A stretch of 64,000 nucleotides of DNA from Xanthostigma xanthostigma (GCA_963575645.1 OY754465.1:37397501-37461500); one strand, 5' to 3'; shown: positions 1-11,445, counted from the stretch's first letter. The notes: generated by a model from the sequence alone, not told the origin. Numbers and translations are program-made.

Positions 1-227
1 ACTAAATGGATGCACGACGTTGTCCAACTATGGATATCATGGAGCAAGGATATGACGTACATAATATTATGTACGATATATGGTAGAGTAATCCTATTTG
101 ACTTTACATAATACAACGGAGTCGTTTATTTTGAAATCGACGTTTGGAGGATTTACTCACCAACACTTGTGCCGTCCGTTGAACTTTTGACTTTAGTTTC
201 TCGCTTCTCCTACATTTGATACATACA

Positions 228-483
228 AGTAGAGAGAGAGAGAGATAGATATATTTACACAATAAGATAGTACTGTACTACATATGTGACGTCAAATTTA
301 CACGTTAAAATTCATAATTAAAAAATTCATCCACAGTATAAAAACAGTTTTTTGTCAGAATGCTTCCCAGTGATTTTTTAAAAGTTTCCAGTTTCAGCAT
401 TTTGATGTCATTAGGCAATTTATTGTAAAGTTTGAGAGACACATAAGTACCTACACTGCTATGCCAAAAATGAGTTTTCAGTT
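228..483 (-). pseudogene. Non-LTR retrotransposon (jockey/CR1-type) RT C-terminus, 3' part
   Basis: Reading the minus strand from about 483 down to 345 gives a frame containing LYNKLPNDIKMLKLETF. This matches the 'YNKLP ... FKK.L' block that closes the reverse transcriptase ORF of many jockey/CR1-like retrotransposons. The element's 3' end lies at lower coordinates and finishes in a GA/GATA microsatellite (about 229-254), a usual kind of tail for this group. The frame is not open upstream: a stop lies about 40 codons back, so this is a relic. It pairs with the RT-core relic at 1113-1343 in the same orientation, and the two are separated by an inserted inverted-repeat element (571-1112). Family recognised from the motif only; the exact clade is uncertain. 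Confidence 0.65.
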
Positions 484-570
484 AAAACTGTTTTTGAAGT
501 GAAATTGCCATAGAGATAGAAGAATAGAGTAGGTACACTAGTTTGTATGCTTACCATAAGTAAACGTACC

Positions 571-1112
571 CGCAGTTAAGAGAGAGAACGCTGCAGAAGT
601 TTCGTATCATTCTCTCTTTTGTAATTAATTTCAGTTGTCAATTTAGGGACATCGAGCCATTTTTGTCTAAACTGCTGGTCTGTAGGAAACCTATTTACAT
701 GTAAATATTATCATGATGGGTAGGTACTTAAGGTAAATTAAAACAAACCTGGGAAAACTTCGACGGCAATCTGTATCTCCATATTGTGCATGACACACTA
801 CACATTTTTTTACCATTTTGCATTAAGAGAAAAATAAACATTAATATTTAACACACACAACTTTATAACCTCATAGAAAATACCTAAGCCAGACCATCAA
901 GGTGACATGATTATTATAATAACACTTATATACACAACTTTAACCGCTTAAAAGAAATACTAAGCACGAATATCAAGAAGACAGTATTCTAATTCAGTAA
1001 TATCTTTTATGAACGAAAACCATAAATTTGTTCACTCAAATCAGCATTGTTTTGCATCATTACTTACTATAGAGATACGAAACTTTTGCAGCGTTCTTTC
1101 TCTTAACTGCGG
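571..1112. mobile_element. Small terminal-inverted-repeat element inside the RT relic
   Basis: The sequence starting CGCAGTTAAGAGAGAGAACG at 571 recurs inverted at 1075-1112 with few differences over about 38 bp. The interval (about 540 bp) has no coding capacity. It lies exactly between the RT core (1113-1343) and the RT C-terminus (345-483) of one broken retrotransposon, as expected of an insertion. I see no convincing target duplication, so the superfamily is unassigned. Confidence 0.5.
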
Positions 1113-1343
1113 ACCCCAAAATGGGATTCCAAATGCTAGATTTGCATGAAAATACGTATAGTTGTTTTTAAAATTTTTTAAATATTTGATCACATAAACT
1201 GCTTTGCTCAATTTAGTGGATAACTAATCTTCAGACCAATTTCACTGAACCATTTATTTAATTGTTTACTGGAATGCTTCATTTTCTTTAGAAGAAGGTT
1301 CTCACTTCTTCCTCGCATATGACATCAGTGTCGCATCTACATA
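1113..1343 (-). pseudogene. Non-LTR retrotransposon RT core relic (decayed YADD box)
   Basis: On the minus strand, from 1343 downward, the frame reads YVDATLMS followed by a Lys-rich stretch and QLNKWFSEIGLKI. This matches the catalytic 'YADDT..' region of jockey/CR1 reverse transcriptases and the 'WF...GLKIN' segment after it. Further down, near 1115-1140, LAFGIPFWG matches the conserved 'YGIPIWG' block. The second catalytic Asp of the YxDD box is Ala here, and stops and frame changes interrupt the reading, so it is inactive. It continues, after the 571-1112 insertion, into the C-terminal relic at 228-483. Confidence 0.6.
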
Positions 1344-1810
1344 TTAAAATAGCTTGTCTTGTAAGACTAAAAATATAGTCGAGGTCAGGAGTCGGAAGGA
1401 GTACCTGTTTGTTGCCAGAGCGCTAATCTAGAAACCCTCCGCAGTTTTCGAGGTTGCTGAACACGATGGTGAGGGTCCCACATTTTTTTTTCCTTGGCAA
1501 CTCCAAAAAACCACCCCCAAATCGCCCTCCCGCTTATAAATGATTTTCGACGTCCTTTTTTGGCCTGGTTAAGACTTTCTCGTGTACAGAGGTTCGGTCT
1601 TCGAGGCAGTTGAGCCAATCAACCCCCGCCCCCTAATTTCCACTGCCTCCAAGGGGTGTAAATCAGGGGGTGTTCCAAAAGTCCGGGAACGGCTTAATAT
1701 TTCTTGTCGGGTAAGCCAGACTAAAAATGTTTTTTTAATAGTTTTTTTTACTTCATATTCGGATTCTGCGGAAAATTTTACATACAAATACGTCTTAGCA
1801 TTTTTTTAAC
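1344..1810. repeat. Dispersed-repeat-like segment, no gene
   Basis: The stretch has locally C/G-rich runs (CCACCCCC, CCCCCGCCCCC) and a 'CGAGGTTGCTGAACACGATGG' type phrase of the kind seen in insect interspersed repeats. Open frames on both strands here overlap each other and show no recognisable domain. I cannot define ends. Confidence 0.3.
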
Positions 1811-2589
1811 CCTTGGGTCCTTTCTAGAGCTCCTAAGAAGGACCTTAAAATAGGCCCTGTACAATAAATATTTAAATTTGAAATGATTGACTTATTTTTA
1901 TCAAAAATATTCATTTTGAGGAGAAATTTCACTAATCGATACTTCATGGGTTCCTAAAGCTCGATTTTGAACCTTAAGGTCATTTTGTGGGGTCTCTAAA
2001 AAGGTTTAAATGGGTTTAAAGTTCTAAATTGGTCTCTAGGGCAATATTAGTACTAATTTGTAAAATTTTATCCCGAATAAAGTATTTAAGATAAGATAAG
2101 TAACCGAATTCAAATTAAGATTTATTCAAATCATAACCATACCTTTTTGACTCCGCCGTATAGTTGGGTAAAAATATGCGTATATGTTCGATTTAGTTTG
2201 TCAGTGCATGTAATATAGAGAACTGATCATACGTACATAATAATATTTGTGTGTCTAAAGACTAAAACACCGTTGATTTATTGAATTGATATTGCTTTAG
2301 AATTGAGCTTATTTGAATTTATTGGCCGTTACTCTTAATTTTAAATTTGACATTGATTACCACATTCGTTCTATTTACGTGATTATATCTGCGGTTGCGA
2401 CACAAAGTGGTTTAGGTATATCGTTTTTTTACCCAACTGCGGCGCAGCCAAAAAGGAGGGGTTATAAGTTTAGCAGTCTATGTATGTTTGTATTTCCGAT
2501 TTTGATAAATAAGGTGTCAATCGATTCGTTATTATGGCCCGGGTAACATAGGCTACATTTATTTTTGAAGTTTGGGCCCAGAGTGGAGC
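1811..2589. other. AT-rich stretch, nothing recognised
   Basis: I see no conserved coding frame, no inverted termini and no tRNA-like boxes. A 77-codon frame at 2313-2546 has no recognisable similarity and is probably chance. Confidence 0.4.
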
Positions 2590-2599
2590 AAATTAAAAA

Positions 2600-3040
2600 C
2601 AAATAAAAAATAAGTCCAAAAAAAAATAATTTAAATAAAAAATAAGTTCAAAAACTAAAACCCGATTACTAAAAAATATGAAAAGGCAAAATATATTTTA
2701 GAATTTTGGTTCCAGGGTGAGCAATTTGAAAATAAAAAATAAGTAAAAAAAATAATTTAAACATAAATTAAGTTCAAAAACTAAAACGTGACTACTGAAA
2801 TGTATGAAACAATAAAATATTCTCATATGAGGATAGCCGTGGTCGTATGCCACCACCCTAACAAAACAATACATTTTAACAATAGTAAGCGATCATAAGC
2901 TTTAGGGTAAAGTGCATCACGCTATATGACCATATAATATATTAGGTGGCATACGGACACGGCTATCCTCAGATGAGAATATTTTCTTGTTTTATACTTT
3001 TCAGTAGTTGGGTTTTAGTTTTTGTACTTAATTTTTTAAC
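2600..3040. repeat. Imperfect palindrome with an extra direct copy of one arm
   Basis: The arm around 2763-2869 (with ATGAGGATAGCCGTGG) recurs inverted at about 2945-3037 (CACGGCTATCCTCAGATGAG). An additional direct, more diverged copy of the outer arm lies at 2607-2700 ('AAGTTCAAAAACTAAAAC' phrase in each). The layout fits a small inverted-repeat transposon with duplicated arm sequence. No coding capacity. Confidence 0.55.
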
Positions 3041-3085
3041 GGTCATTTTTCTCTAAAACCCATTCCAATCGATGTGCCGAGTTGA

Positions 3086-3428
3086 TAATGACACTTTTGT
3101 GAAGAATTTTTATTTAACTTTTTATGTTTATTGTAAGTTTTAACACACAACATAAAATCTAGGAGTAAATTTCGTGGTTTTTAGCTTTAGGAAGGTTGGC
3201 CAATTAGTAAGCTATCAGATCATGGAATAATTCAGGCCAAAAAAGAGAATATTTTTTTTTATTTTTAACTCCTAAAATTCGGATTTTTATAAAAAGTAAA
3301 CCGAAGTAGATTTTCTCGAAAATGACGCATTTCCGATCCCCAAGTAATAGAAGGTAAATCATTCCAAATTAGTCATAGTTTCTTCTTCCGACAAGAATAC
3401 GAGCAAAAACCGGTCACCTGTATAAAGA
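3086..3428 (-). mobile_element. Truncated inverted copy of the 8427-8869 element
   Basis: About 340 bp match, in reverse, most of the element at 8427-8869: the terminal 'GGTGACCGG...GCTCGTATTC', the 'GGAGTTAAAAAT' middle and the 'TTGGCCAATTAGTAAGC' block. The other terminal arm is missing, so only one end (at about 3428) is preserved. Confidence 0.6.
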
Positions 3429-3770
3429 GCTGAAAAGCTGAAAATTTGTATGTTTGTTTGTAGAGGATAAGCTCTGGAACTACTGAACCGATTCTAAAAA
3501 TTATTTAACTAATAAAGAGCTACACTATCCCTGAGTAATACATGCTATATTGTATTTTGATAAACAACAAAAAAAAAAAAACAAACAAACTAGCTTAATT
3601 TGACTACACACGGTGGTAGGTACAGTAGTTTTGTGGTGGAAGTACGGGTATATAAAAAATGTGCGCCCCGCTCGACACGACTGCAATACAGTGAAGTTGA
3701 AGGCTCCACAACTGTTGTAGCTATTGTGTTACATCTCAATTGCGTGCGAAGCCGCGGGTAGCGGTTAGCT
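3429..3770. repeat. Interspersed-repeat tail, lepidopteran style
   Basis: Contains 'GAACTACTGAACCGATTCT', 'ACACTATCCCTGAGTAATA' and 'GTGCGAAGCCGCGGGTAG', phrases recurrent in lepidopteran interspersed repeats (RTE or Helitron tails). No ORF. The element type cannot be fixed from this piece. Confidence 0.5.
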
Positions 3771-4319
3771 ATTTCTCCTAAATTCTTATTTTTTTCTGCA
3801 CTCTACAGTAAACAGAAGTCATTCATTTAAATATCTATGAATTACTTAGTTTTTGTTTTTATTATTTGAACAAATTGTGTAAGATTTTGAATTGTTTCCC
3901 TACTCCTGCTCGGTAGAGTTAATGACGCTTTAATTTACAACTGTTTTATTCCCTGATGTTAATTATGAATCACAAACAATATTGTTTACGAAGTTTATTC
4001 AATGGGAGTTATTAAATTTAATTAAAATTTCCCTCCGCTCTTGTGTTTTATTTTTAGCCGTCAATTATAAAGTTTTGAGTGTTGTTCGTTCAGATTGTAT
4101 TGAGCTCATTTATGTCAATTCGATAACGATTTCAAAAGTTTCAAAAATTGTGTCTTTTATGTTGTTGCTGTATTTCACATGTCATAGAAATACGTTGAGA
4201 AAATATACAACGTGACCCCAGCATTTTTTTAATTATCAGAGGGGTTATACCTAATCCAGAATACGTAAAATTCTTATTTTGTTTGAAGACGTAATATAAT
4301 CAGGCCTAAACGATTGAAG
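3771..4319. other. AT-rich stretch, nothing recognised
   Basis: One 77-codon frame (3982-4215) has a hydrophobic bias but no recognisable domain. I see no repeat partner elsewhere in the window. Confidence 0.35.
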
Positions 4320-4640
4320 TTTCTCGATTGACAAAGAGTTGGTTAGATTTTGGAATTAATCGGTTTAATAGTTTAGAAAATATTTCAAAGGAACAAATTT
4401 CTAAAAATTTTTAATACATATATTTTTGAGATTTCTCAAAATCTATTGAGCCAGATGACGCAAACCGCGTTTCAATTAAAGTAATAATAAAAGGTTTAGA
4501 TACACACACGCATATAGTCCTACGGACATCATCGCCAAAATAGTCGAGATCTGACGGAAACTCGATTTTCGAAAATCGAGCTGAAAACAATAACTTCCCG
4601 ATTTTTTTGAAAATCATTGATTTTTATAGCGAGACGTAAA
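4320..4640 (+). repeat. Dispersed repeat, second copy at 16721-17165
   Basis: Shares in the same order with 16721-17165: 'TTGGAATTAATCGGTTTA', 'GACGCAAACCGCGTTTCA', 'CTACGGACATCATCGCCAAA' and 'AATAACTTCCCGATTTTT'. This copy is shorter and has lost most of the AC microsatellite. Confidence 0.6.
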
Positions 4641-5640
4641 AAAATTTAATCAGACTTCATTTTGATAAAACCGGTAGACGGTAGATTGTTCAAACTTCTG
4701 TTGGCGTTTATAGAGCGCTGACTTCCTGACTGGTATATTTATTTATACCCTAAATACCACGTAATTTCAAAATATTAGTCTTTACAAAAATTTTATAATT
4801 TTTGACCATGAGCTTTTGGATTAATTTATGGATATGCTAAGGTGCATTCTAGGCAGAGCCGGATTTACCCATAAACAAAATAAGCTGTTGCTTATTTTGT
4901 TCAGGATTAGTGGTGACTCCCAATTCACCGAAATCGAAAAGGAAAGCTTTGTGACTTATTTTGTTCTTAATGAATAAGAATCTTTTATTAATTTTCCATA
5001 CTTTAAAAAATAATAATTAACTCGAAAAATAATTTATGTAGAATTATTTAATTCTCCCATTGTAGGATTTACTTAGCTTACGCTGAATAATTTCAAAGTT
5101 TCAGGGCCTATGAGGGCCCTTTCAAATTATTATGAAGTCGGCCTTATTTCTAGGGACAGATAAAGAAGATAACGTAGTAGAGAACGTAGTACTTGCATGA
5201 ACTGTCAAAGTCTACCTAAAATATGAATGAATATATTATTATAATGAATTTGACGTGCCGCTATATTTATAAACCGTAAAGACAACTGAGTTATCAGAAA
5301 ATGGACATCCAAGTAGCCGAGAATGTAGAACGAATAGATCATTCCTATTAAGAATATAGGATATCATATCATGTGTTTATTTCTATAGCATGTGAATATT
5401 CTCTCAGTTTTACACAAAGGTTGGTAAAGAGGACGATAATTAATCAATTAATTTCAACACACCAAAGTAATTAATTACTCAGGGCGAGATTTTCATATAC
5501 CTATCTACATTGTATATCTGTTTTGCTTTATACAATGAAATCTTAACTTTTGTTTTTAAAAACGTAAACAAAATTGAGATTTATAATGTTTCCATTTTTC
5601 AAACTCTTTTAAATAACGTTTAATGTTTTTTACCATTTCA
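4641..5640. other. AT-rich stretch, nothing recognised
   Basis: No coding frame of note, no inverted termini and no tRNA-like boxes seen. Confidence 0.35.
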
Positions 5641-5960
5641 ACTACACACAATGTAGGTGGGGGAGGGGGTTACTAAGTGAAGTAAAAATTCACTTTTACA
5701 AATTTTATAATATTTTTTCGTTTTGAGTCCTCTAAATCCAAAAAACGTATTTTTGAAAAAAGTCTGTGCGTCTGTTTATCTGTGAACACGACGCAGGTCC
5801 AACGGATGTGTGGGAATTAAACCAAATGTTTAAAGGATGTTTGATATTCAAATATGAAGAGCCCCATTGCTTTTGGGTAAAATCGGCGTACGCACAGAAG
5901 ATATATATGCTATAACGTTGTTTTTATATTATAATGGTATACATTTTATAACAGTTTATT
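5641..5960 (-). repeat. Dispersed repeat shared with 60148-60470
   Basis: In reverse it parallels 60148-60470: the run around GGGGGAGGGG, 'AAAACGTATTTTTGAAAAAA', the 'TCTGTTTATCTGTGAACAC' stretch, and the 'AAGAGCCC' and 'TATGCTATAACG' blocks. Related pieces lie at 11686-12080 and 46460-46510. Probably the 3' part of an interspersed element. Confidence 0.5.
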
Positions 5961-6454
5961 GTTCTATTTATTTTTTCAAGAAAGTTTTGTAACAAAATTA
6001 ATTTTTTAACATTTAAAATGACAGAAGAGCGCAAATATTGACGTTACTTTTAAGCCCAAACCCCACGGCTGGTGTACTTGTTTTAGTTTTGTTAAATAAT
6101 TGTATACCTGTCAACCGGATTAGTTTTTTTAAGCAACCAATCACCAACAGGGCATTTAACTAAAAAATTTCTTTGTTATAATTCTAAGCAAAATGGTTTT
6201 TAAATCATTTCATTATTAATCTTTTAGACTGAATTTCATACCCCTTTGTAGATTTTTGTAAAATAATTTCTCCAATAAAAAAGACGAGAGGTGTCGTGGA
6301 ACACCCGGTTGGAACGAAGTTCTTTGGGCTATTTATTATGTATCAAATAATTTTTTTACTAATAAGTTTGATAAATTATTCGAAAATTTTATTTATAATA
6401 TGATGTGATTGTTAAATAAAAATTAATACTGTGATTTGCAAATCTAAAGAAATA

Positions 6455-6526
6455 AACATCTGTCGGAAATCGAACCCGGGACACCAGCGTGGCAGACAAG
6501 TATTTCACTACTGACCCATGGACATT
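6455..6526 (-). tRNA. tRNA-Gly(GCC)-like sequence, probably a pseudogene
   Basis: The minus strand aligns along its length with eukaryotic tRNA-Gly(GCC). It has a D-arm region GGGTCAGTAGTG, an anticodon loop CTGCCAC (anticodon GCC), and a T-arm GGGTTCGATTTCC with a good B box. The 7-bp acceptor stem forms six of seven pairs including wobbles, and the anticodon stem holds. Several stem positions differ from the usual Gly sequence and no T-run terminator follows at once, so I favour a decayed or tRNA-derived copy over a working gene. Confidence 0.55.
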
Positions 6527-6696
6527 GTATAGATTTCATTATTTATATAAGTAGGTTTAGTACTAACATTTATCTAGAGCAAAATACATACTATAAAAAA
6601 AACATAATAGTGAAAAATACTAAAACAAATGTTATTAAATATGTATTTTGAGCAATATTGATTTTTCTTCTTTTACTAAAAAAGAAAAACAATACT

Positions 6697-6768
6697 GGGC
6701 TCAACTGGGATTTGAACCCGGGACCTCTCGCACCCAAAGCGAGAATCGTATCAACATACATGCTTGAT
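6697..6768 (-). tRNA. tRNA-Pro(TGG)-like relic with lost 5' half
   Basis: On the minus strand the anticodon arm TTCTCGCTTTGGGTGCGAGA (anticodon TGG), the T-arm CCCGGGTTCAAATCCC and the 3' acceptor strand TGAGCCC match eukaryotic tRNA-Pro very closely. The D-arm is weak and the 5' acceptor strand (expected GGGCTCA) is absent, so no cloverleaf closes. It lies 170 bp from the Gly-like copy in the same orientation. Confidence 0.55.
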
Positions 6769-6794
6769 ACTACACATTAATTTATAACAAATCG

Positions 6795-7160
6795 GTACGT
6801 CAGAAGACGTTGCCTTTCACAAAATATTAATGTAAAAAAACTGACAAATATTTGAAATGACAACCGTTTTTACTCAAACGCAATCTTTTTATTTTAAGAC
6901 AGAACATACGCAATCTTTAAATTTCCATATCACAGTGTGCCACAGACAAAGACGACCGATCCGCGTGCGCGATGTATTTAGGCAAATACGAATTTATACA
7001 GTGATTTTTCCGTTTTCTATGTATAAAAAAACTATTTGGGCGAATTCTGTTATACGAAATCTATGTAATTTTTTTCCTTTTTAATTTAAGATAGGTTTCA
7101 AACCGATCTTATTTAAATTGAGCGAATTATAGGCGAAAAACCTTCTTGTTTTCAATTTGC
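6795..7160 (+). repeat. Dispersed repeat 'X', copy 1 (uninterrupted)
   Basis: Matches 12130-12960 segment by segment: 'AATATTTGAAATGACA', 'GACAAAGACGACCGATCC', 'GCGAATTCTGTTATACGAAA' and 'AAGATAGGTTTCAAACC'. This copy lacks the 490-bp insertion found in copy 2 and so shows the empty site near 7018-7026. Confidence 0.65.
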
Positions 7161-8426
7161 TCCAATCAGGGACCAAAAATCAAAAGTCCGGCTCCGTTGG
7201 GATCTGTCCCATGCCCTATATTATAAGTGTACCAAATTTCATCTTTCTGTGTCTACGGACAGACATATAATAGGTAATTATATATGTAGATTTTCGTTAC
7301 AGATTTTTCTTTACGTTTTTTTCTTACGATTTTTTTTCTAGCTCTCCATTTATATCTATAACGTCCCATAAGGAACTTCGTTCCAATATGTTTATTATTA
7401 TTATAATTTCATTATGATTTCAAATAAGCTCAAAAAAATTTTTTGAAACATTTATTTAAGTTTCGCCCGTTAAAAAGCGTTTCTGGTCTACTTAAGTTTG
7501 ATGTCACAGTTTTATGAACGTACGTTTATATTATCTAGTAATACCTACGATAATTTGTCAAATAAACCAGTCGTCATAGTTCTTGTGTCTTTGTAGAATA
7601 GTATTGTTCACTGAAGACATCAACGTCATATATGAACATAAACGAATTTAGTGTCTGGCGAGTCCATATTCTGTAAGAAGGGGTCGCGCGTGACGCGCAT
7701 CAAATTAACACGCGTCATCCGTGCCGGACGAGTCCTTGTTCTTACCAATAACATTTCATCTACTATGCAAATCGACCATCTTGCTGATGTCTTCTCTAAA
7801 CAATACTACTCTACAATGCATTTGTCAACTATACCAGTCGAGGGATACCGGATTTGGGGGCTGAAAATGTTTACACATTACATTGATGAGAAAACGGTTC
7901 TTGTGCAATGTTTTTTATTTGGAATTTTGAAGTATCGAAATAAAAGCTAGAATCGAATTACTGTGTATATTATTTTAGTGGTGACGTAAGTTTGGAAGCA
8001 AACGGTATACAGATAAGGACCAAGCATAGCTATGATTGCATGTACGTTTTATCACAGTATATTGTTGAGTAACTTGTCTGCCAAATGGCCGAACATTGCA
8101 CGGGGGCTTATCGAAGCTTAGGTCCCGCCGGGGTAGTCCTACATAAGTACATACACTTACAGTAATCTACAGATTCATGTACAGTATTGCGTCAATATAT
8201 ACTTTTTAAGTCAAGAGGACGTTGTTCTTTGCAAAATGGACTTCACAAAATTAGGTTTATAAAAAATGTTTTAACTCCTGTAATTATTATCATTTCATCA
8301 TCGTCATCTAGTAATTTTTTTTTATTTACGAAGACGGACAAGTACTCCGCTATGCGTGTCGATATAAGTCTATTATAATTTTCTAGTCAATTAATTATTT
8401 GACTTTTAAAGAAATACGTGCAAATA
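7161..8426. other. Low-content stretch, nothing recognised
   Basis: A 99-codon frame at 7651-7950 has no domain I recognise. The last part (8187-8426) is AT-rich. No repeat partner found inside the window. Confidence 0.3.
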
Positions 8427-8869
8427 TAGGGTGACCGTTGCTCGTATTCCTCTGGGAAGAAGAATCTATGACTAATTTCGAATGATTTAACCTCTATCAG
8501 TTGGGGTTCGGAAATGCGCCATTTTCGAGAAAATCTACTTTGGTTTACTTTTTATAAAAATCCGAATTTTAGGAGTTAAAAATGAAAAAAAATTAATCTC
8601 TTTTTTTGGCCTGAATTTTTCCATGCTCTGATAGCTTACTAATTGGCCAATCTTCCTAAAGCTAAAAACCACGAAATTTACAACTAAATTTTATGTTGTG
8701 TGTTAAAACTTACAATAAATATAAAAAGTGAAATAAAATTTTTTTATAAAAGTGTCATTATCATAAAAAAAGACGCATTTCCGACCTCCAAGTAATAAGG
8801 TCAAAATCATTCCAAATTAGTCATAGTTCCTTCTTCCGAGAGGAATACGAGCAATTACCCGTCACCCTA
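8427..8869. mobile_element. 443-bp MITE, TA target duplication
   Basis: Ends TAGGGTGAC at 8427 and GTCACCCTA at 8869 are perfect inverses. The inverted similarity runs in for about 100 bp with gaps (GCTCGTATTCCTC, GGAAGAAG, 'ATGACTAATT', 'CGGAAATGCG'). TA flanks both ends. No coding capacity. A truncated inverted relative lies at 3086-3428. Probably a Tc1/mariner-type non-autonomous element, judged by the TA alone. Confidence 0.7.
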
Positions 8870-9163
8870 TAGCGTATATAATTATTTGGTTTACTTACCA
8901 AACTCATACAAATTGAATCCACTTAAAAATTAATTTGAATCAATAATTAACTTAAATAAAAGCTAGGTACTTATATTAATTAAATGGAAAAAATGGCCTG
9001 AATGATAATAAATTTACCTACTTGCAGCGAATAAAAGTCACTTAATAAAAAAATCATTAAAATTAAATAAAATTTACTTGAACCAATTGATAAGTTTTAC
9101 ACGAACAAAAAAGTTTTTATGATAAAAAAACTCACTTGAACAATAGTTTTTATGTCATTAATT

Positions 9164-9547
9164 TAGGATGACCAACCGTCCCGGGTTTTCCGGGACAGTC
9201 CCGCATTGAAGCCCCGTATCCCGCATTAATATGTGTCCCTGAAAATGTCCCGCATTACTTTGTGAATTTTACAATATTCGATTATATTTTGACTATATGA
9301 CTATTAATAAACGCATTTTTAATAAACATTGGTCTGTGCGCTGGCAGGGACGATCTTGATCTTTTTATTTTTGCCCTATTCGTTTTGGCGCATGCATGTT
9401 TATATTTTTTAAATTTAGGTTACTAAGCATGTTGATGTTTGTTATAAAAACTAACTTAAGCTACTTAAATAAAAAGAAGTCTTTTCTCAGCAAACTGAAC
9501 AAACAATTTCTGTCCCGCCTTGTGTTACCTTAAGACTGGTCACGCTA
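9164..9547. mobile_element. hAT-type MITE, 384 bp, 8-bp target duplication CATTAATT
   Basis: Identical 8-mers CATTAATT flank the element at 9156-9163 and 9548-9555. The termini TAGGATGACCA and TGGTCACGCTA are imperfect inverses, and CCCG-rich subterminal motifs ('GTCCCGCATT', 'TGTCCCGC') recur inside. The 8-bp duplication is the hAT signature. No ORF, so it would depend on transposase supplied elsewhere. Confidence 0.8.
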
Positions 9548-9555
9548 CATTAATT

Positions 9556-10095
9556 GATTCACATAAACGTGATTTTATTCAACTAAAATTTTAATCATGG
9601 AGTCAAAATCGACAACTTTTGCAGTTTTTATTTGTGCATAAAATCGTACATTATTGAAGACATTGTAGTTTTCGATATACAGATCAAGTTACGAGTAGAA
9701 AGTAGGTATAGGTATCTATTGCGAGTTGTAAAAGTTACTGTTGGCAAAATGTTGACAAAGAACAGAAGAGATGTATTACGGAAGGACGTGTTTCTGTTAT
9801 CAATGAATTGATTGCTGGCGCATGCGATGTGTCGGCCAGACAAGGCATAGCTTGCATGTGAAACTTCGGTCGCTAGTGCGCAGTGGACCGGAGATCGAAA
9901 AATATATCCAAAATAACGAAGTTTTCAAGAATGAATCCAAATTACGTTAACCTTTTTGAGGAGAATATTAATACGAAACGAATCATTAAAAGAAGGTTGT
10001 AAATGGTGTGGTAGTATTATTAACCAGGTGGTTTTGTGTGGATTTTTTCAAACTATCTGTTTTCTTGGGGTGATTGGGCTTATACCATTATTATA
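9556..10095. other. Unassigned stretch
   Basis: No domain or repeat structure recognised. A minus-strand 71-codon frame at 9628-9843 shows nothing familiar. Confidence 0.3.
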
Positions 10096-11097
10096 CAGTG
10101 TGTTCATTTCAAAAGTATCCACCCTTAATAACTCCTGACCTGATGTGATTATTGTTTTGAGTGAAAACACGTCGATTTAGATATCGAGGGGGAAGTTCAA
10201 AAATGGAACCTAGAGAATTTTAGGTTTCATCCCCTAGCCCCCAGCCACCCCCACTTTGAAATTTCAAATGGCACCCCCTACCTTGTGATGCATCATTTGA
10301 AAGGGCATAAAATTCTCTATTCAACCATGATAAAAAAAATGAAATCGATCGATTGGTTCTTAAGATAGACTACACAGAAGATAAAAACGTTCTTCTTTCT
10401 TATTTGACACTTTTCCGCAACAAATACTACTTTTAACAAGATAACACTCGACAAAAGAAGTAAAGAAAACCGTACTGATGTTTGACAGAAATTGTTGCAT
10501 TTGTTTTTCCATAGCCGCCTTCGAAAACGACAAAAATCACATCCCATGGCTCGAGACTGTGTTTTTTCCATGCTGCGACGTAAGCAACATTCGTCAAAGT
10601 TCGTGAAGAGTTCCAAAACAGAAAGTATTTTTGTCTACCAAATAATGGTGGCCATTTCGAACATATCATAAAATAATTTCTTATGACTGTAATTTAAAAT
10701 AAATAATAATAAAGATTTGAATAATAATAAGTGTTTCAAAATGTTTGTTGAATTCAACAGTGCATCCAATCCGCAATGTTTTGCTAATAATAATTGATTT
10801 CATACCTTCCATCTTCTGTGTAGTCTATCTTAAGAACCAATCGATCGATTTCATTTTTTTTATCATGGTTGAATAGAGAATTTTATGCCCTTTCAAATGA
10901 TGCATCACAAGGTAGGGGGTGCCATTTGAAATTTCAAAGTGGGGGTGGCTGGGGGCTAGGAGATGAAACCTAAAATTCTCTAGGTTCCATTTTTGAACTT
11001 CCCCCTCGATATCTAAATCGACGTGTTTTCACTCAAAACAATAATCACATCAGGTCAGGAGTTATTAAGGGTGGATACTTTTGAAATGAACACACTA
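10096..11097. mobile_element. 1.0 kb foldback-type element with 287-bp inverted arms
   Basis: Arms 10096-10382 and 10811-11097 are almost identical inverses (I saw two differences by eye), starting CAGTGTGTTCATTTC. The 428-bp loop (10383-10810) has only short minus-strand frames (up to 99 codons, partly running into an arm) and no recognised domain. TATA (10092-10095 and 11098-11101) flanks both sides, consistent with a TA or TATA target duplication. The high arm identity suggests recent mobility or arm conversion. Confidence 0.8.
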
Positions 11098-11101
11098 TAT
11101 A

Positions 11102-11445
11102 ATAAATATAGTTTAAAAATACCAAAAAAAACACGCTTTATATCAAACTGAAAGTGAAAAATAAATATAGTTTAAAAAAAACTAAAAAACACGCTTTATA
11201 TCGAACTAAAAAGTAAAAAATAATTTTTTTAAAATAAGCTTAAAGAGCGTGGGGCACTTTGTTTCACATTTTCGTACATCGAGCGCCCCACGCTTTTTAA
11301 GCTTATTTTAAAAAAAATATTTTTTACTTTTTAGTTCGATATAAAGCGTGTTTTTTAGTTTTTTTTTTAACTATATTTATTTTTCACTTTTTAGTTTGAT
11401 ATAAAGCGTGTTTTTTAGTTTTTTTTAAACTATATTTATTTTCCA
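11102..11445. repeat. 340-bp palindrome of ~75-bp subrepeats
   Basis: Left half carries two direct copies of 'AACACGCTTTATATC', and the right half two inverted copies ('GATATAAAGCGTGTTTTTTA'). The centre lies near 11262 between AGAGCGTGGGGC and GCGCCCCACGCTTT. It starts directly after the 10096-11097 element. A related but diverged hairpin ('CCCACGCTTTTTA', 'TTTTTACTTTTTAGT') is at about 41140-41390. Confidence 0.7.
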
